Source: Leifsonia shinshuensis
GTDB taxonomy: Bacteria; Actinomycetota; Actinomycetes; Actinomycetales; Microbacteriaceae
DNA: 64,000 nucleotides
Direction of reading: 5' to 3'
Assembly: GCF_031456835.1 (NCBI RefSeq)
Contig: NZ_JAVDVK010000001.1
Location: forward strand, 558,001-622,000
Shown here: positions 53,356-61,112 of the stretch, piece after piece
Layout of the letters: each line of letters starts with the position of its first letter
Numbering within the stretch: the first letter of the stretch is position 1
Translations under genes and position numbers: made by a program
Notes under the pieces: model-generated
Seen by the model: only the letters and a program-made list of their open reading frames with translations
The model's database searches: none
Told to the model about the DNA's origin: nothing

Positions 53356-53464
53356 CGCGTCCGGGGACCCGCGCGACGGCTCCGGGACTTCTCCTGGGCG
53401 TCCCCAGGCGCCGTCTGGGACTGAGCCGGTTCGGCTGCCACTACCTGCGCCGCCCGGGCGAACC

Positions 53465-53470
53465 TAGAAT
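53465..53470 (+). promoter_or_regulatory. -10 hexamer TAGAAT, leaderless spacing
   Basis: TAGAAT ends six bases before the ATG at 53477. Confidence 0.55.
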
Positions 53471-53476
53471 GTCGGC

Positions 53477-54172
53477 ATGTTCGTCGAGGGCACCCTTCGA
53501 TGGCAGGTCACGGAGGACTGCCCGTGGGACCTGCTGATGGCCCTCGCGGTGCGCGACCTCGCGGGACTGTCCGACCGCGTCCGCCCGACCCTCCCGGCGC
53601 TCGACCCGGCGGTCTCGCCGGCGCTCCGGCCGCAGCGTACCGGGGGGCCCGACCGCCGCATGCGGACGCGACCCGTGCCGCTGGGCGGCCCGGCCCGCTC
53701 GCAGCCGCACGGCGACGAGCCTGCGGAGGGGACGGACGCGTCCGACCCGCTCGCGCGCCAGTGGCAGGCGTGGTTCGAGGTGGCGGCGGACCGGCACCGC
53801 CGGCTCACGGCGCCGCTGCTGCAGCCTCCCCACTTCGAGGCCTTCGACCGGGCGATCGACCTGCAGGACGCGATCATCACCCACTACGACGCGGCCGCCG
53901 GATGGGCGGCCGAGCGGCACGCCGAGTACGTCCGGTCGAGCGCGCAGAACCACGCGCAGCGGGCGGCGGACATCGTCGACGTGGTGCACGAGCGCGAGCA
54001 CGAACTGCGGCGGCAGGCCGGGTACTTCCGCCTCGACATCGACGTGCTGCCGCTCGCGGAGAAGGGCGCCTGGATCGTCGGCCCCCACACGGTCGCCATC
54101 AGCGCCACGATGCGCGACGACTCGGTCGCCTTCCGCGACTGGCTGCGCCCCCTCGTCGCCGCCCTCGTCTGA
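53477..54172 (+). CDS. Hypothetical protein with a disordered centre
   Basis: 231 residues, family not recognised. The N-terminal 30 residues (MFVEGTLRWQVTEDCPWDLL) look folded; residues about 45-90 are Pro/Arg-rich and likely disordered. A helical region follows (RQWQAWFEVAADRHRRLTAPLLQPPHFE, AIDLQDAIITHYDAAAGWAAERH, and a charged segment VDVVHEREHELRRQAG). The C-terminus is beta-like (FRLDIDVLPLAEKGAWIVG). No signal peptide or known motif. TAGAAT sets the start. Twelve bases after its stop the second 125-bp element begins. Confidence 0.65.
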   Translation: MFVEGTLRWQVTEDCPWDLLMALAVRDLAGLSDRVRPTLPALDPAVSPALRPQRTGGPDRRMRTRPVPLGGPARSQPHGDEPAEGTDASDPLARQWQAWFEVAADRHRRLTAPLLQPPHFEAFDRAIDLQDAIITHYDAAAGWAAERHAEYVRSSAQNHAQRAADIVDVVHEREHELRRQAGYFRLDIDVLPLAEKGAWIVGPHTVAISATMRDDSVAFRDWLRPLVAALV

Positions 54173-54183
54173 CCCCGAGCTCT

Positions 54184-54308
54184 CGTTGCGTCGGAGATTC
54201 CGGACCCTTTCTCCGACGATCGTGCGAGCCTCCACCCAGCTCTGCAGAGCACGAGTGGTGAGCAGATGCTCGAATCCCGCACGGATTCGAGCATCCACTC
54301 ACCACTCG
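54184..54308 (-). repeat. 125-bp composite intergenic element, copy 2 (inverted)
   Basis: Read on the minus strand from 54308: a 57-base palindrome (24 of 26 positions pair, 5-base loop), 29 variable bases, CGATCGTCGGA, 9 variable bases and CGGAATCTCCGACGCAACG. All block lengths equal those of copy 1, with no insertion or deletion, while the two spacers have different sequences. Confidence 0.85.
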
Positions 54309-54350
54309 ATGCCGCAGCGCAGCGCAGCGCGACGCGCGTCGCGCCCCGCG

Positions 54351-55355
54351 TTACGCGGGGCGCTTCGACGGCGACGTCGTGAGCGCCGGGTCCGTCTCCG
54401 CGACGTCGCCGACCGCCTCGTCGATGCGCGCGAGCACGTCGCCGGACAGCCTGACGCCGGCAGCCTCCGCGTTCGACTTCACCTGCTCGGGGCGGGATGC
54501 GCCCACGATCGCGCCCGCGACGTTCGGGTTCTGCAGCACCCAGGCGACGGCGAGCTGCGCCATGGTGATGCCGAGCTCGTCCGCGATCGGCTGCAGCCCC
54601 TGCACGGCCGTGAGCACGTCCTCACGCAGGAAGCTGCGGATCGCGTCCGCCCCGCCCTTGTCGTCGGCGGCGCGGCTGCCCTCCGGCGCCTCCTGTCCCG
54701 GCTTGTACTTGCCGGTGAGCACGCCCTGGGCGACCGGCGACCAGACGATCTGCGAGATCCCGAGCTCGGCCGATGCGGGCACGACCTGCTTCTCGATCAC
54801 GCGCCACAGCATCGAGTACTGCGGCTGGTTCGAGATGAGCTGGATGCCGAGCTCCTTCGCGAGCGCGTGTCCGGCGCGCAGCTGGTCGGCCGTCCACTCG
54901 CTCACGCCGATGTAGAGCGCCTTGCCCTGCCGGACGACGTCCGCGAAGGCCTGCATGGTCTCCTCCAGCGGCGTCTCCGAGTCGTAGCGGTGCGCCTGGT
55001 AGAGGTCGACGTAGTCGGTTCCGAGGCGCTGCAGCGAGCCGTCGATCGACTCCAGGATGTGCTTCCGCGACAGCCCGACGTCGTTGTGACCCTTCGGGCC
55101 GGTCGGCCAGTAGACCTTGGTGAAGATCTCGAGGGACTGGCGGCGCTCGCCCTTCAGCGCATCCCCGAGCACCTGCTCGGCGACGGTGTTGGCGTACGCG
55201 TCGGCCGTGTCGAAGGTCGTGATGCCGGCGTCGAGGGCCGCGCGCACCGACTGCGTCGCGGTGTCGTTCTCCACCTGGGATCCGTGGGTGAGCCAGTTGC
55301 CGTAGATGATCTCCGAGATCTTGAGTCCGCTGTTGCCGAGGTACCTGAATTCCAT
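54351..55355 (-). CDS. Aldo/keto reductase
   Basis: 334 residues. An NADPH-dependent reductase with the (beta/alpha)8 fold. FRYLGNSGLKISEIIYGNW, the catalytic Asp/Tyr in TFDTADAYANTVAEQVLGDAL, the Lys in EIFTKVYWP, the His in YVDLYQAHRYD and the NADP site with ASRPEQVKSNAEAAG are all present. It most resembles the potassium-channel beta-subunit/YghZ group. The minus-strand TACGTT six bases before the ATG sets the start and implies a leaderless mRNA. Substrate unknown. Confidence 0.92.
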   Translation of the reverse strand: MEFRYLGNSGLKISEIIYGNWLTHGSQVENDTATQSVRAALDAGITTFDTADAYANTVAEQVLGDALKGERRQSLEIFTKVYWPTGPKGHNDVGLSRKHILESIDGSLQRLGTDYVDLYQAHRYDSETPLEETMQAFADVVRQGKALYIGVSEWTADQLRAGHALAKELGIQLISNQPQYSMLWRVIEKQVVPASAELGISQIVWSPVAQGVLTGKYKPGQEAPEGSRAADDKGGADAIRSFLREDVLTAVQGLQPIADELGITMAQLAVAWVLQNPNVAGAIVGASRPEQVKSNAEAAGVRLSGDVLARIDEAVGDVAETDPALTTSPSKRPA

Positions 55356-55361
55356 TGCTCC

Positions 55362-55367
55362 AACGTA
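55362..55367 (-). promoter_or_regulatory. -10 hexamer TACGTT, leaderless spacing
   Basis: On the minus strand TACGTT ends six bases before the aldo/keto reductase ATG. Confidence 0.5.
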
Positions 55368-55411
55368 TCCCCGTTCGCGCGCATGTCGGCGGCTGGTGAG
55401 AAGCTGGGGGT

Positions 55412-56686
55412 GTGGGACGAGCGGACGGCAGCCAGCGGCAGGTGAGCGCGGCCGACGTCGACGACTCGGAGGCCGCCATCCTGCACGTCGACATGGATGC
55501 GTTCTTCGCCTCGGTCGAACTGCTCGAGCGTCCGGACGCGCGCGGCAAGCCCGCGATCGTCGGGCACGCGGGCGGGCGCGGCGTGGTCACGAGCGCCACG
55601 TACGAGGCGCGTCGCTACGGCGTCCGCAGCGCGATGCCGATGTCGCAGGCGATTCGTCTCTGCCCGAACGCGATCATCCTGCCGCCGCACTACGAGCGGT
55701 ACACCGAGTACTCCGCGAAGGTCATGGAGATCTTCCACGAGGTGACGCCGCTGGTGGAGCCGTTGAGCATCGACGAGGCGTTCCTCGACGTCTCGGGGGC
55801 GCGCCGCCTGCTCGGCTCGCCACGCCGGATCGCGGAGCTCATCCGCTCCCGCGTGCAGGAGGAGACGGGGCTCACCTGCTCGGTCGGCGTCGCCGCCACG
55901 AAGTTCATGGCGAAGCTGGCCTCGGGGCGGGCCAAGCCGGACGGACTGCTGGTGATCCCGCGGTCCGAGACGCTGAGCTTCCTGCGTCCGCTCCCGGTCG
56001 GCGCGCTGTGGGGCGTGGGGGCGAGCACCCAGTCGTCGCTGGAGCGGATGGGGCTGCTCACCGTCGCCGACCTCGCCGACGCGCCGCTGCACGTGCTCCA
56101 GAAGGCCGTCGGGGACGCGAGTGGTCGTCGCCTGCACGAGCTCGCGAACGGACGCGACCCGCGGCGGGTCGTCACCGAGTCGCGCGAGAAGAGCATCGGG
56201 CATGAGAACACCTTCGGCACGGATGTCGGCGACCTGGATGTGCTGCGCCGCGAGTTCCTGCGGCTCTCGGGCCGCGTCGGCGAGCGGCTGCGAACGCACG
56301 GGATGGTGGCCCGCACGGTGTCGATCAAGGTGCGGTTCGCCGACTTCCGCACCATCACCCGCTCCCGCACGTTGGCGGAGCCGACGAACGTGGGACGGCG
56401 GCTGTTCGAGGAGGCGTGGGACGTCTTCGACCTCCTCGGGCTGGACGTGCGGCAGACGCCGTTGCGGCTCATCGGCGTCCGGGCGGAGCAGCTGCTCGAC
56501 GCCGGCGGCGACGCGATCGCCCTCTGGGATCCGGACGAGGAGTGGCGCGAGACCGAGCGGACATTGGATGCGGTGAGTGCCCGATTCGGCCGCGGCGCCA
56601 TCGGCCCGGCGTCGCTGGTGCGGCGCTCACGCGACGCCGACGAGGAGGAGCGCGACGGCCGCAACCCGAAGTACGTGAGCGACTGA
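55412..56686 (+). CDS. dinB: DNA polymerase IV
   Basis: 424 residues. A Y-family polymerase that copies damaged DNA. The first catalytic motif is ILHVDMDAFFASVELLERP, the second PLSIDEAFLDVSGA with the Asp-Glu pair; the steric-gate Phe follows the first motif. The thumb region shows LWGVGASTQSSLERMGL, and the little finger contains ARTVSIKVRFADFRTITRS. The GTG at 55412 comes six bases after GAAGCT, the same weak hexamer seen before xerC. No LexA-type operator is evident between it and the divergent reductase gene. Confidence 0.94.
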   Translation: MGRADGSQRQVSAADVDDSEAAILHVDMDAFFASVELLERPDARGKPAIVGHAGGRGVVTSATYEARRYGVRSAMPMSQAIRLCPNAIILPPHYERYTEYSAKVMEIFHEVTPLVEPLSIDEAFLDVSGARRLLGSPRRIAELIRSRVQEETGLTCSVGVAATKFMAKLASGRAKPDGLLVIPRSETLSFLRPLPVGALWGVGASTQSSLERMGLLTVADLADAPLHVLQKAVGDASGRRLHELANGRDPRRVVTESREKSIGHENTFGTDVGDLDVLRREFLRLSGRVGERLRTHGMVARTVSIKVRFADFRTITRSRTLAEPTNVGRRLFEEAWDVFDLLGLDVRQTPLRLIGVRAEQLLDAGGDAIALWDPDEEWRETERTLDAVSARFGRGAIGPASLVRRSRDADEEERDGRNPKYVSD

Positions 56687-56719
56687 GCGCGCGCCCTGTT
56701 CACCCGGGCGGCGGAGCGC

Positions 56720-56725
56720 TACCGT
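56720..56725 (+). promoter_or_regulatory. -10 hexamer TACCGT, leaderless spacing
   Basis: TACCGT ends six bases before the ATG at 56732. Confidence 0.45.
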
Positions 56726-56731
56726 GGCCTC

Positions 56732-57058
56732 ATGACGAACTTCTCGCTGAAACTCGCCGAGACCGTGAGCGGCTCCGGCATCAAGTCGGTCTACGGCGAG
56801 CCCGTCGTCGTCGACGGCACCACGATCGTGCCCGTCGCCGCGGTCCAGTTCGGCTTCGGAGCGGGCGGCGCCGGGGATGAGGACGCTCCCGGCGGCGCGG
56901 GCGGCGGCGGTGTCGCGATCCCGTTCGGCGCCTACATCTCGGACGAGCTCGGCGTGCGCTTCCGCCCGAACCTGATCACGCTGCTCGCGGTCGGCATCCC
57001 CTTCGTGTGGGTGGCCGGTCACGCGTGGTCGCGCGTGATCCGCGCCCTCAAGAAGTAG
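56732..57058 (+). CDS. GerW/YtfJ family protein
   Basis: 108 residues. The YtfJ (GerW) pattern GEPVVVDGTTIVPVAAVQFGFGAGG is clear, followed by a Gly-rich loop and a C-terminal hydrophobic segment (LITLLAVGIPFVWVAGHAW) near residues 80-100. In Bacillus this family is needed for spore germination, but actinobacteria of this kind do not form such spores, so the role here is unknown and probably general. The start follows TACCGT by six bases. Confidence 0.8.
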   Translation: MTNFSLKLAETVSGSGIKSVYGEPVVVDGTTIVPVAAVQFGFGAGGAGDEDAPGGAGGGGVAIPFGAYISDELGVRFRPNLITLLAVGIPFVWVAGHAWSRVIRALKK

Positions 57059-57106
57059 CGAGCGGTTCCGCTGCCGGCCGGGGACGTGCGTCGTCCCGGC
57101 TGGGGC

Positions 57107-57112
57107 TACACT
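57107..57112 (+). promoter_or_regulatory. -10 hexamer TACACT before the TPP riboswitch
   Basis: TACACT predicts a transcript starting near 57119, exactly where the aptamer begins. Confidence 0.5.
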
Positions 57113-57120
57113 GAGTGCGA

Positions 57121-57212
57121 ACACGGGAGTCCGGTGAGCCGGGCTGAGAGGAGACTTCTCCAAGTCTCGACCGTCGAACCTGATCTGGGTCATGCCAGCG
57201 CAGGGAGGCAAT
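57121..57212 (+). ncRNA. TPP riboswitch (THI element)
   Basis: The conserved aptamer parts are present in order: GGGAGTCCGG, then GGGCTGAGAGG, and the 3' part ACCGTCGAACCTGATCTGGG with TCATGCCAGCGCAGGGAGGCA-type sequence (57170-57210). It binds thiamine pyrophosphate and turns the downstream ECF genes off. The aptamer sits 49 bases before the GTG of the S component gene. Confidence 0.95.
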
Positions 57213-57223
57213 TTCTCACATCC

Positions 57224-57256
57224 CGTGCCCTGTTCCATTTCGACTGAAAGGGCACG
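57224..57256 (+). promoter_or_regulatory. Hairpin that covers the ribosome binding site
   Basis: CGTGCCCT (57224-57231) pairs with AGGGCACG (57249-57256). The right arm includes the AAAGGG Shine-Dalgarno region before the GTG at 57261. There is no U-tract, so ligand control probably acts at translation. Confidence 0.6.
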
Positions 57257-57260
57257 AACA

Positions 57261-57884
57261 GTGCACGCAACCATCTCCACCGTGGGCGCACGCCCGCGCA
57301 CCCTCCGCTGGCGCGTCGTCGACATCGTCGTCGCCAGTGTGGTCGCCGTCGCATCCGGCGTCGTCTTCTGGGTCTGGGGCGTCGTCCAGAACCCGATCTC
57401 GGGGCCGATCGGCGCCGTCCTGCCCGGTTTCCAGGGCATCCTGAACGGTCCGTGGCTGTTCGCCGGGGTGCTCGTCGCCCTCATCGTGCGGAAGCCCGGC
57501 GCCGCCCTGTACGGCGAGCTGGTCGCCGCGATCGTGTCGGCCCTGATCGGCACGCAGTGGGGTTTCGCCACGCTGCTCTCCGGCGTGGTGCAGGGCCTGG
57601 GCGCCGAGATCGTCTTCGCGGCGTTCCTCTACGCCAACTGGCGGCTGGTGCCCGCGCTGCTGGCGGGCGCTGGCGCCGGCCTCGCCGAGTCGATCCTCGA
57701 CCTCCTCTACTGGTACCCCGGCTCGAAGCCCGAGTTCGCGATCGTCTACGCGATCACCACGATCATCTCGGGAGCCGTCGTCGCGGGACTCGGCTCCTGG
57801 CTCGTCGTGCGCGCCCTGGCACGCACCGGCGCGCTGAGCCGGTTCGCGGCCGGTCGTGAGGCGCAGAAGGCCGCACGGGTCTGA
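57261..57884 (+). CDS. ECF transporter S component, YkoE-like (thiamine precursor)
   Basis: 207 residues with about five or six membrane helices (VVDIVVASVVAVASGVVFWVWG, LFAGVLVALIVRKPGAALYGELVAA, IVYAITTIISGAVVAGLGSW). YkoE is the substrate-binding part of an ECF importer, linked in Bacillus to hydroxymethylpyrimidine (HMP). Family markers seen are PGFQGILNGPWL, GALIAGEL-like region KPGAALYGELVAA and GSKPEFAIVY. The TPP riboswitch just upstream and the following ATPase and T subunit support thiamine-precursor uptake. The GTG at 57261 is used rather than ATG 57192, which lies inside the aptamer. Confidence 0.9.
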   Translation: MHATISTVGARPRTLRWRVVDIVVASVVAVASGVVFWVWGVVQNPISGPIGAVLPGFQGILNGPWLFAGVLVALIVRKPGAALYGELVAAIVSALIGTQWGFATLLSGVVQGLGAEIVFAAFLYANWRLVPALLAGAGAGLAESILDLLYWYPGSKPEFAIVYAITTIISGAVVAGLGSWLVVRALARTGALSRFAAGREAQKAARV

Positions 57885-57902
57885 CGATCGGATCAGACGA
57901 TC

Positions 57903-59426
57903 GTGGGTGACGGACTGCCGGTCCCGGCCGCCGTTCGGGTCGACGGCTGGGGCTGGCGCTACGCGGGACGCAGCGGCTGGGCCGCACGCGGTGTGGACCT
58001 GCGCATCGAGCCGGGCGAGCGCGTGCTGCTGCTCGGCGCGTCCGGCGCGGGCAAGAGCACGCTGCTCGCGGGCCTGGCCGGGGTGCTGGGCGGCGAGGAC
58101 GACGGCGAGTCGGAGGGCGCACTGACCGTGGCCGGCCGTCCACCCGCGGAGACGCGGGGGACCGCCGGGCTGCTGCTGCAGGATCCCGACTCGCAGGTCA
58201 TCCTCGCCCGGGTCGGCGACGACGTCGCCTTCGCCGGCGAGAACCTCGGCGTGCCGCGCGACGAGCTCTGGGCGCGCGTGCGCGAGTCGCTCGTCCGGGT
58301 CGGGCTCGACCTCCCGCTCGACACGCCGACCGCGCACCTCTCCGGCGGCCAGAAGCAGCGGCTGGCCCTGGCCGGCCTGCTGGCGATGCGCCCCGGCCTG
58401 CTGCTGCTCGACGAGCCGACCGCGAACCTCGACCCCGAGGGTGTGCTCGAGGTCCGGGATGCGGTGCGCGCGGCGCTCGACGCGAGCGGCGCGACCCTCG
58501 TCGTCGTCGAGCATCGCGTCGCTGTCTGGCGCGACCTGGTCACGCGCGTCGTCGTGCTCGGCGCCGACGGCGGGGTGCTCGCCGACGGGTCGCCGGATGC
58601 AGTGCTCAGGGATACGGCGGGGGAGTTGCGGCGGGCCGGTGTCTGGTTGCCGGACACTCCGATCCCCGAAGCGCCCGACGTCCCCGAGGGGGATGCGCTG
58701 CTCACCGCGCGTTCGCTCGCGGTGGGCCGCGGCCCGGCCGTGACGCGCGGGCGGCGGCGGGGTCGGCGATCCGGACGCTCGGATGCCGCGACTCGGGCCG
58801 CACAAGTGGGTCCGGCGATCGATCTCGCGCTGCGCGAGGGGTCCGCCGTCGCCCTGGTCGGCCGCAACGGCGCCGGCAAGTCGACGCTCGCCCTCACCCT
58901 CGGCGGACTGCTGCCCCCGGTGGCGGGCGAGCTGACGGCCGAGCCGGCTCTCGCTTTCGGCGCCTCGCCGCATCCGGCCGACTGGCGGTCGCGCGACCTG
59001 CTCACCCGCATCGGGAGCGTGTTCCAGAACCCGGAGCACCAGTTGATCGCCTCCACGGTGCGCGACGAGCTCGCTGCGGGACCCCGGGCGCTCGGGCTGG
59101 CGCCGGGCGAGGTCGACGCGCGGGTGGAGGAGCTGCTGGTCCGCCTGGCGCTGGACGACCTCGCCGACGCGAACCCGTTCACGCTCTCCGGCGGCCAGAA
59201 GCGGCGGCTCTCCGTCGGAACCGCCCTCGCGACCCGTCCCCGGCTCCTGGTGCTCGACGAGCCCACCTTCGGCCAGGATGCGCGCACCTGGAGCGAGCTC
59301 GTCGCCCTGATCGCGGACCTGCGCGCCGAGGGTCACGCCGTGGTCGCCGCGACGCACGATGCGGAGTTCGTGGAGGCCATGGGAGCCGCCCGGGTGCGGA
59401 TGGATGCCGCGGAGGTGCGCGCATGA
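57903..59426 (+). CDS. ECF transporter ATPase, two fused ABC domains (YkoD-like)
   Basis: 507 residues. Two nucleotide-binding domains in one chain drive the importer. Domain 1: Walker A GASGAGKSTLLAGLAG at about 45-60, signature LSGGQKQRLALAGLLA, Walker B LLLLDEPTANLDPEG. Domain 2: Walker A GRNGAGKSTLALTLGG at about 319-334, signature LSGGQKRRLSVGTALA, Walker B LLVLDEPTFGQDA. The linker (about 240-300) is basic. The GTG lies 18 bases after the S gene; its stop overlaps the T gene start (ATGA). Confidence 0.94.
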   Translation: MGDGLPVPAAVRVDGWGWRYAGRSGWAARGVDLRIEPGERVLLLGASGAGKSTLLAGLAGVLGGEDDGESEGALTVAGRPPAETRGTAGLLLQDPDSQVILARVGDDVAFAGENLGVPRDELWARVRESLVRVGLDLPLDTPTAHLSGGQKQRLALAGLLAMRPGLLLLDEPTANLDPEGVLEVRDAVRAALDASGATLVVVEHRVAVWRDLVTRVVVLGADGGVLADGSPDAVLRDTAGELRRAGVWLPDTPIPEAPDVPEGDALLTARSLAVGRGPAVTRGRRRGRRSGRSDAATRAAQVGPAIDLALREGSAVALVGRNGAGKSTLALTLGGLLPPVAGELTAEPALAFGASPHPADWRSRDLLTRIGSVFQNPEHQLIASTVRDELAAGPRALGLAPGEVDARVEELLVRLALDDLADANPFTLSGGQKRRLSVGTALATRPRLLVLDEPTFGQDARTWSELVALIADLRAEGHAVVAATHDAEFVEAMGAARVRMDAAEVRA

Positions 59427-60202
59427 CGCTCGTGGAGCCGCTGCGCACCGGACCGCTCGCGACGCTCAACCCCGTCGCCAAGCTCGGCGCGGCCCTCGTC
59501 GTGACCGTCGTGCTGCTGCTGTCCATCGACCCGGTGTCGGCCGGCGTTGCGCTCGTTCTCGAGCTCGTGCTGCTCGCCTTCGCCGGCATCCCGCTTCGCA
59601 CCGTGCTGGCGCGCACGGCGCCGGTCTGGGTCGCGGCGCCGCTCGCCGGCCTCACGACGCTGCTGTACGGCCAGACCTCCGGCACGGTCTACGTGCAGTG
59701 GTGGGCGGTCGAGATCAGCGACGGTTCGATCGCGCTCGCGCTGGCGACGACACTGCGGGTGCTGGCGATCGGCCTCCCCGCCGTGCTGCTGTTCGTCACG
59801 ATCGACCCGACCGACCTGGCCGACGGCCTCGGCCAGCTGCTGCGCCTGCCCGCGCGCTTCGTCATCGGCGCCCTCGCCGGCCTCCGCCTCGTCGGCCTCT
59901 TCGCCGAGGACTGGCGCGCGCTCACCCTGGCCCGCCGGGCGCGGGGCGTGGCGGAGTCGGGCGCGCTGCGCCGGTTCCTCGGGCAGGCGTTCGCGCTGTT
60001 CGTGCTCTCGCTGCGCCGTGGCACGAAACTGGCGACCGCGATGGAGGCGCGCGGCTTCGGCGCGCCCGGGCGGCGCACGTGGGCACGGCCGTCGGTGTTC
60101 CGGGCGCGCGACTGGGCGGCGCTGGCCGTCGCCGTGCTCGTCGCGGCCTGCGCCGTGGGCGCCGCCGTGGCGACGGGGAGCTGGAATGCCCCGCTCGGCT
60201 GA
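59423..60202 (+). CDS. ECF transporter T component (EcfT/YkoC-like)
   Basis: 259 residues with about six hydrophobic segments. EcfT couples the ATPases to the S component. The two Ala-Arg-Gly coupling motifs are ARRARGVAESG and MEARGFGAPGRRTW. Start ATG overlaps the ATPase stop by four bases. The last 17 bases overlap the following kinase gene in another frame. Confidence 0.92.
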   Translation: MTLVEPLRTGPLATLNPVAKLGAALVVTVVLLLSIDPVSAGVALVLELVLLAFAGIPLRTVLARTAPVWVAAPLAGLTTLLYGQTSGTVYVQWWAVEISDGSIALALATTLRVLAIGLPAVLLFVTIDPTDLADGLGQLLRLPARFVIGALAGLRLVGLFAEDWRALTLARRARGVAESGALRRFLGQAFALFVLSLRRGTKLATAMEARGFGAPGRRTWARPSVFRARDWAALAVAVLVAACAVGAAVATGSWNAPLG

Positions 60203-60800
60203 GCTGGCGGCGCTGGATGCCGCGGTGGCCGCCGCCGCCGACGCCGCAGCCGCGAAAGGACGGACCCCGGTCGTGCTCATCGACGGCCCGAGCGGCGCCG
60301 GCAAGAGCTCGCTCGCGGACGCGCTCCTGGCCGCATGGCCGGCGACCGGCACGCCGCGGCTGGTGCGGATGGACGACCTCTACCCGGGCTGGGACGGCCT
60401 CGATGCGGGGAGCGAAGCGGTCGGGCGCGATCTGCTGGAGCCGCTGCGCGCATCCGGCTCGGGATTCTGGACCCGCTGGGACTGGAGCCGAAGCCGCCCC
60501 TCCGGCCGGGTCGCGGTGGAGGGGGCGGAACCCCTCGTCGTCGAAGGCTGCGGCGCCCTGTCCCGCCGGAACGCCGCCTCGGCGGACCTGACCGTCTGGC
60601 TGCAGGCCGACGACACGCTGCGCAAAGAGCGGGCCCTCGCCCGCGACGGGGAGACGTTCGCGGTGGAGTGGAACCGCTGGCAGCGGCAGTTCGACCGCTT
60701 CGTCGCCCGCGAGCATCCCCTCGAGCAGGCCGCTCTGGTGCTGGATGTGACGGGCGTCGATCTCACGGAGGGCCGCGCGGGGACTACGGTGGAGTCATGA
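60186..60800 (+). CDS. P-loop kinase (uridine kinase-like), substrate unknown
   Basis: 204 residues. The P-loop VVLIDGPSGAGKSSLADALLAAW lies at about 32-54, followed by LVRMDDLYPGWDGL, a motif typical of uridine kinase-like enzymes, and LVVEGCGALSRRNAA. An Arg-rich lid region (LRKERALARDG) precedes the C-terminus. It is embedded in the ECF operon (its start overlaps ecfT by 17 bases), so a role in processing an imported precursor is possible; this is inference from position only. Its stop overlaps the next gene by four bases. Confidence 0.82.
   Translation: MPRSAELAALDAAVAAAADAAAAKGRTPVVLIDGPSGAGKSSLADALLAAWPATGTPRLVRMDDLYPGWDGLDAGSEAVGRDLLEPLRASGSGFWTRWDWSRSRPSGRVAVEGAEPLVVEGCGALSRRNAASADLTVWLQADDTLRKERALARDGETFAVEWNRWQRQFDRFVAREHPLEQAALVLDVTGVDLTEGRAGTTVES
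60785..60790 (+). promoter_or_regulatory. -10 hexamer TACGGT inside the kinase gene
   Basis: TACGGT ends six bases before the ATG at 60797, so the last gene of the group may also be transcribed alone. Confidence 0.4.
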
Positions 60801-61075
60801 GCGACGCACGACAGGACCCCGAGTACATCGTCGAATACGCCGACGGACCCCTCGTCGGACAGACCGACCGCCGCTTCCTGGTGGACGGGAAGCCGGACGA
60901 GCGGATCGGCGTGATCGCCGCCGTCGAGGGCCTCGAGTCGACCTTCTGGTACGTCGCGGCCGACCGGCGCGAGGTCGAGGGCCAGATCCATGTGACCTAC
61001 CGGTTCGACCAGCCGGACTCCGACCCGGTGGCGGCCGACAAGGAAGACGAGTCGATCTTCGGCTTCGGCGCCTGA
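60797..61075 (+). CDS. Small conserved hypothetical protein
   Basis: 92 residues. I do not recognise a named family. It is acidic, with a beta-rich pattern (YIVEYADGPLVGQTDRRFL, FWYVAADRREVEGQIHVTYRF) that suggests a single small sheet domain. No membrane segment or catalytic motif. It overlaps the kinase stop (ATGA) and has an internal TACGGT -10 six bases before its ATG. It converges with a metalloprotease-like gene. Confidence 0.7.
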   Translation: MSDARQDPEYIVEYADGPLVGQTDRRFLVDGKPDERIGVIAAVEGLESTFWYVAADRREVEGQIHVTYRFDQPDSDPVAADKEDESIFGFGA

Positions 61076-61112
61076 AGCAGCGTCTCGGCCGCGCGCGACG
61101 CCCGGTGCCGGG

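Noticed and set aside
51489..54308. The inverted elements as ends of a classical transposon or IS
   Set aside because: No transposase or integrase gene lies between them, no target-site duplication is seen, and the elements are palindromic themselves rather than simple terminal repeats.
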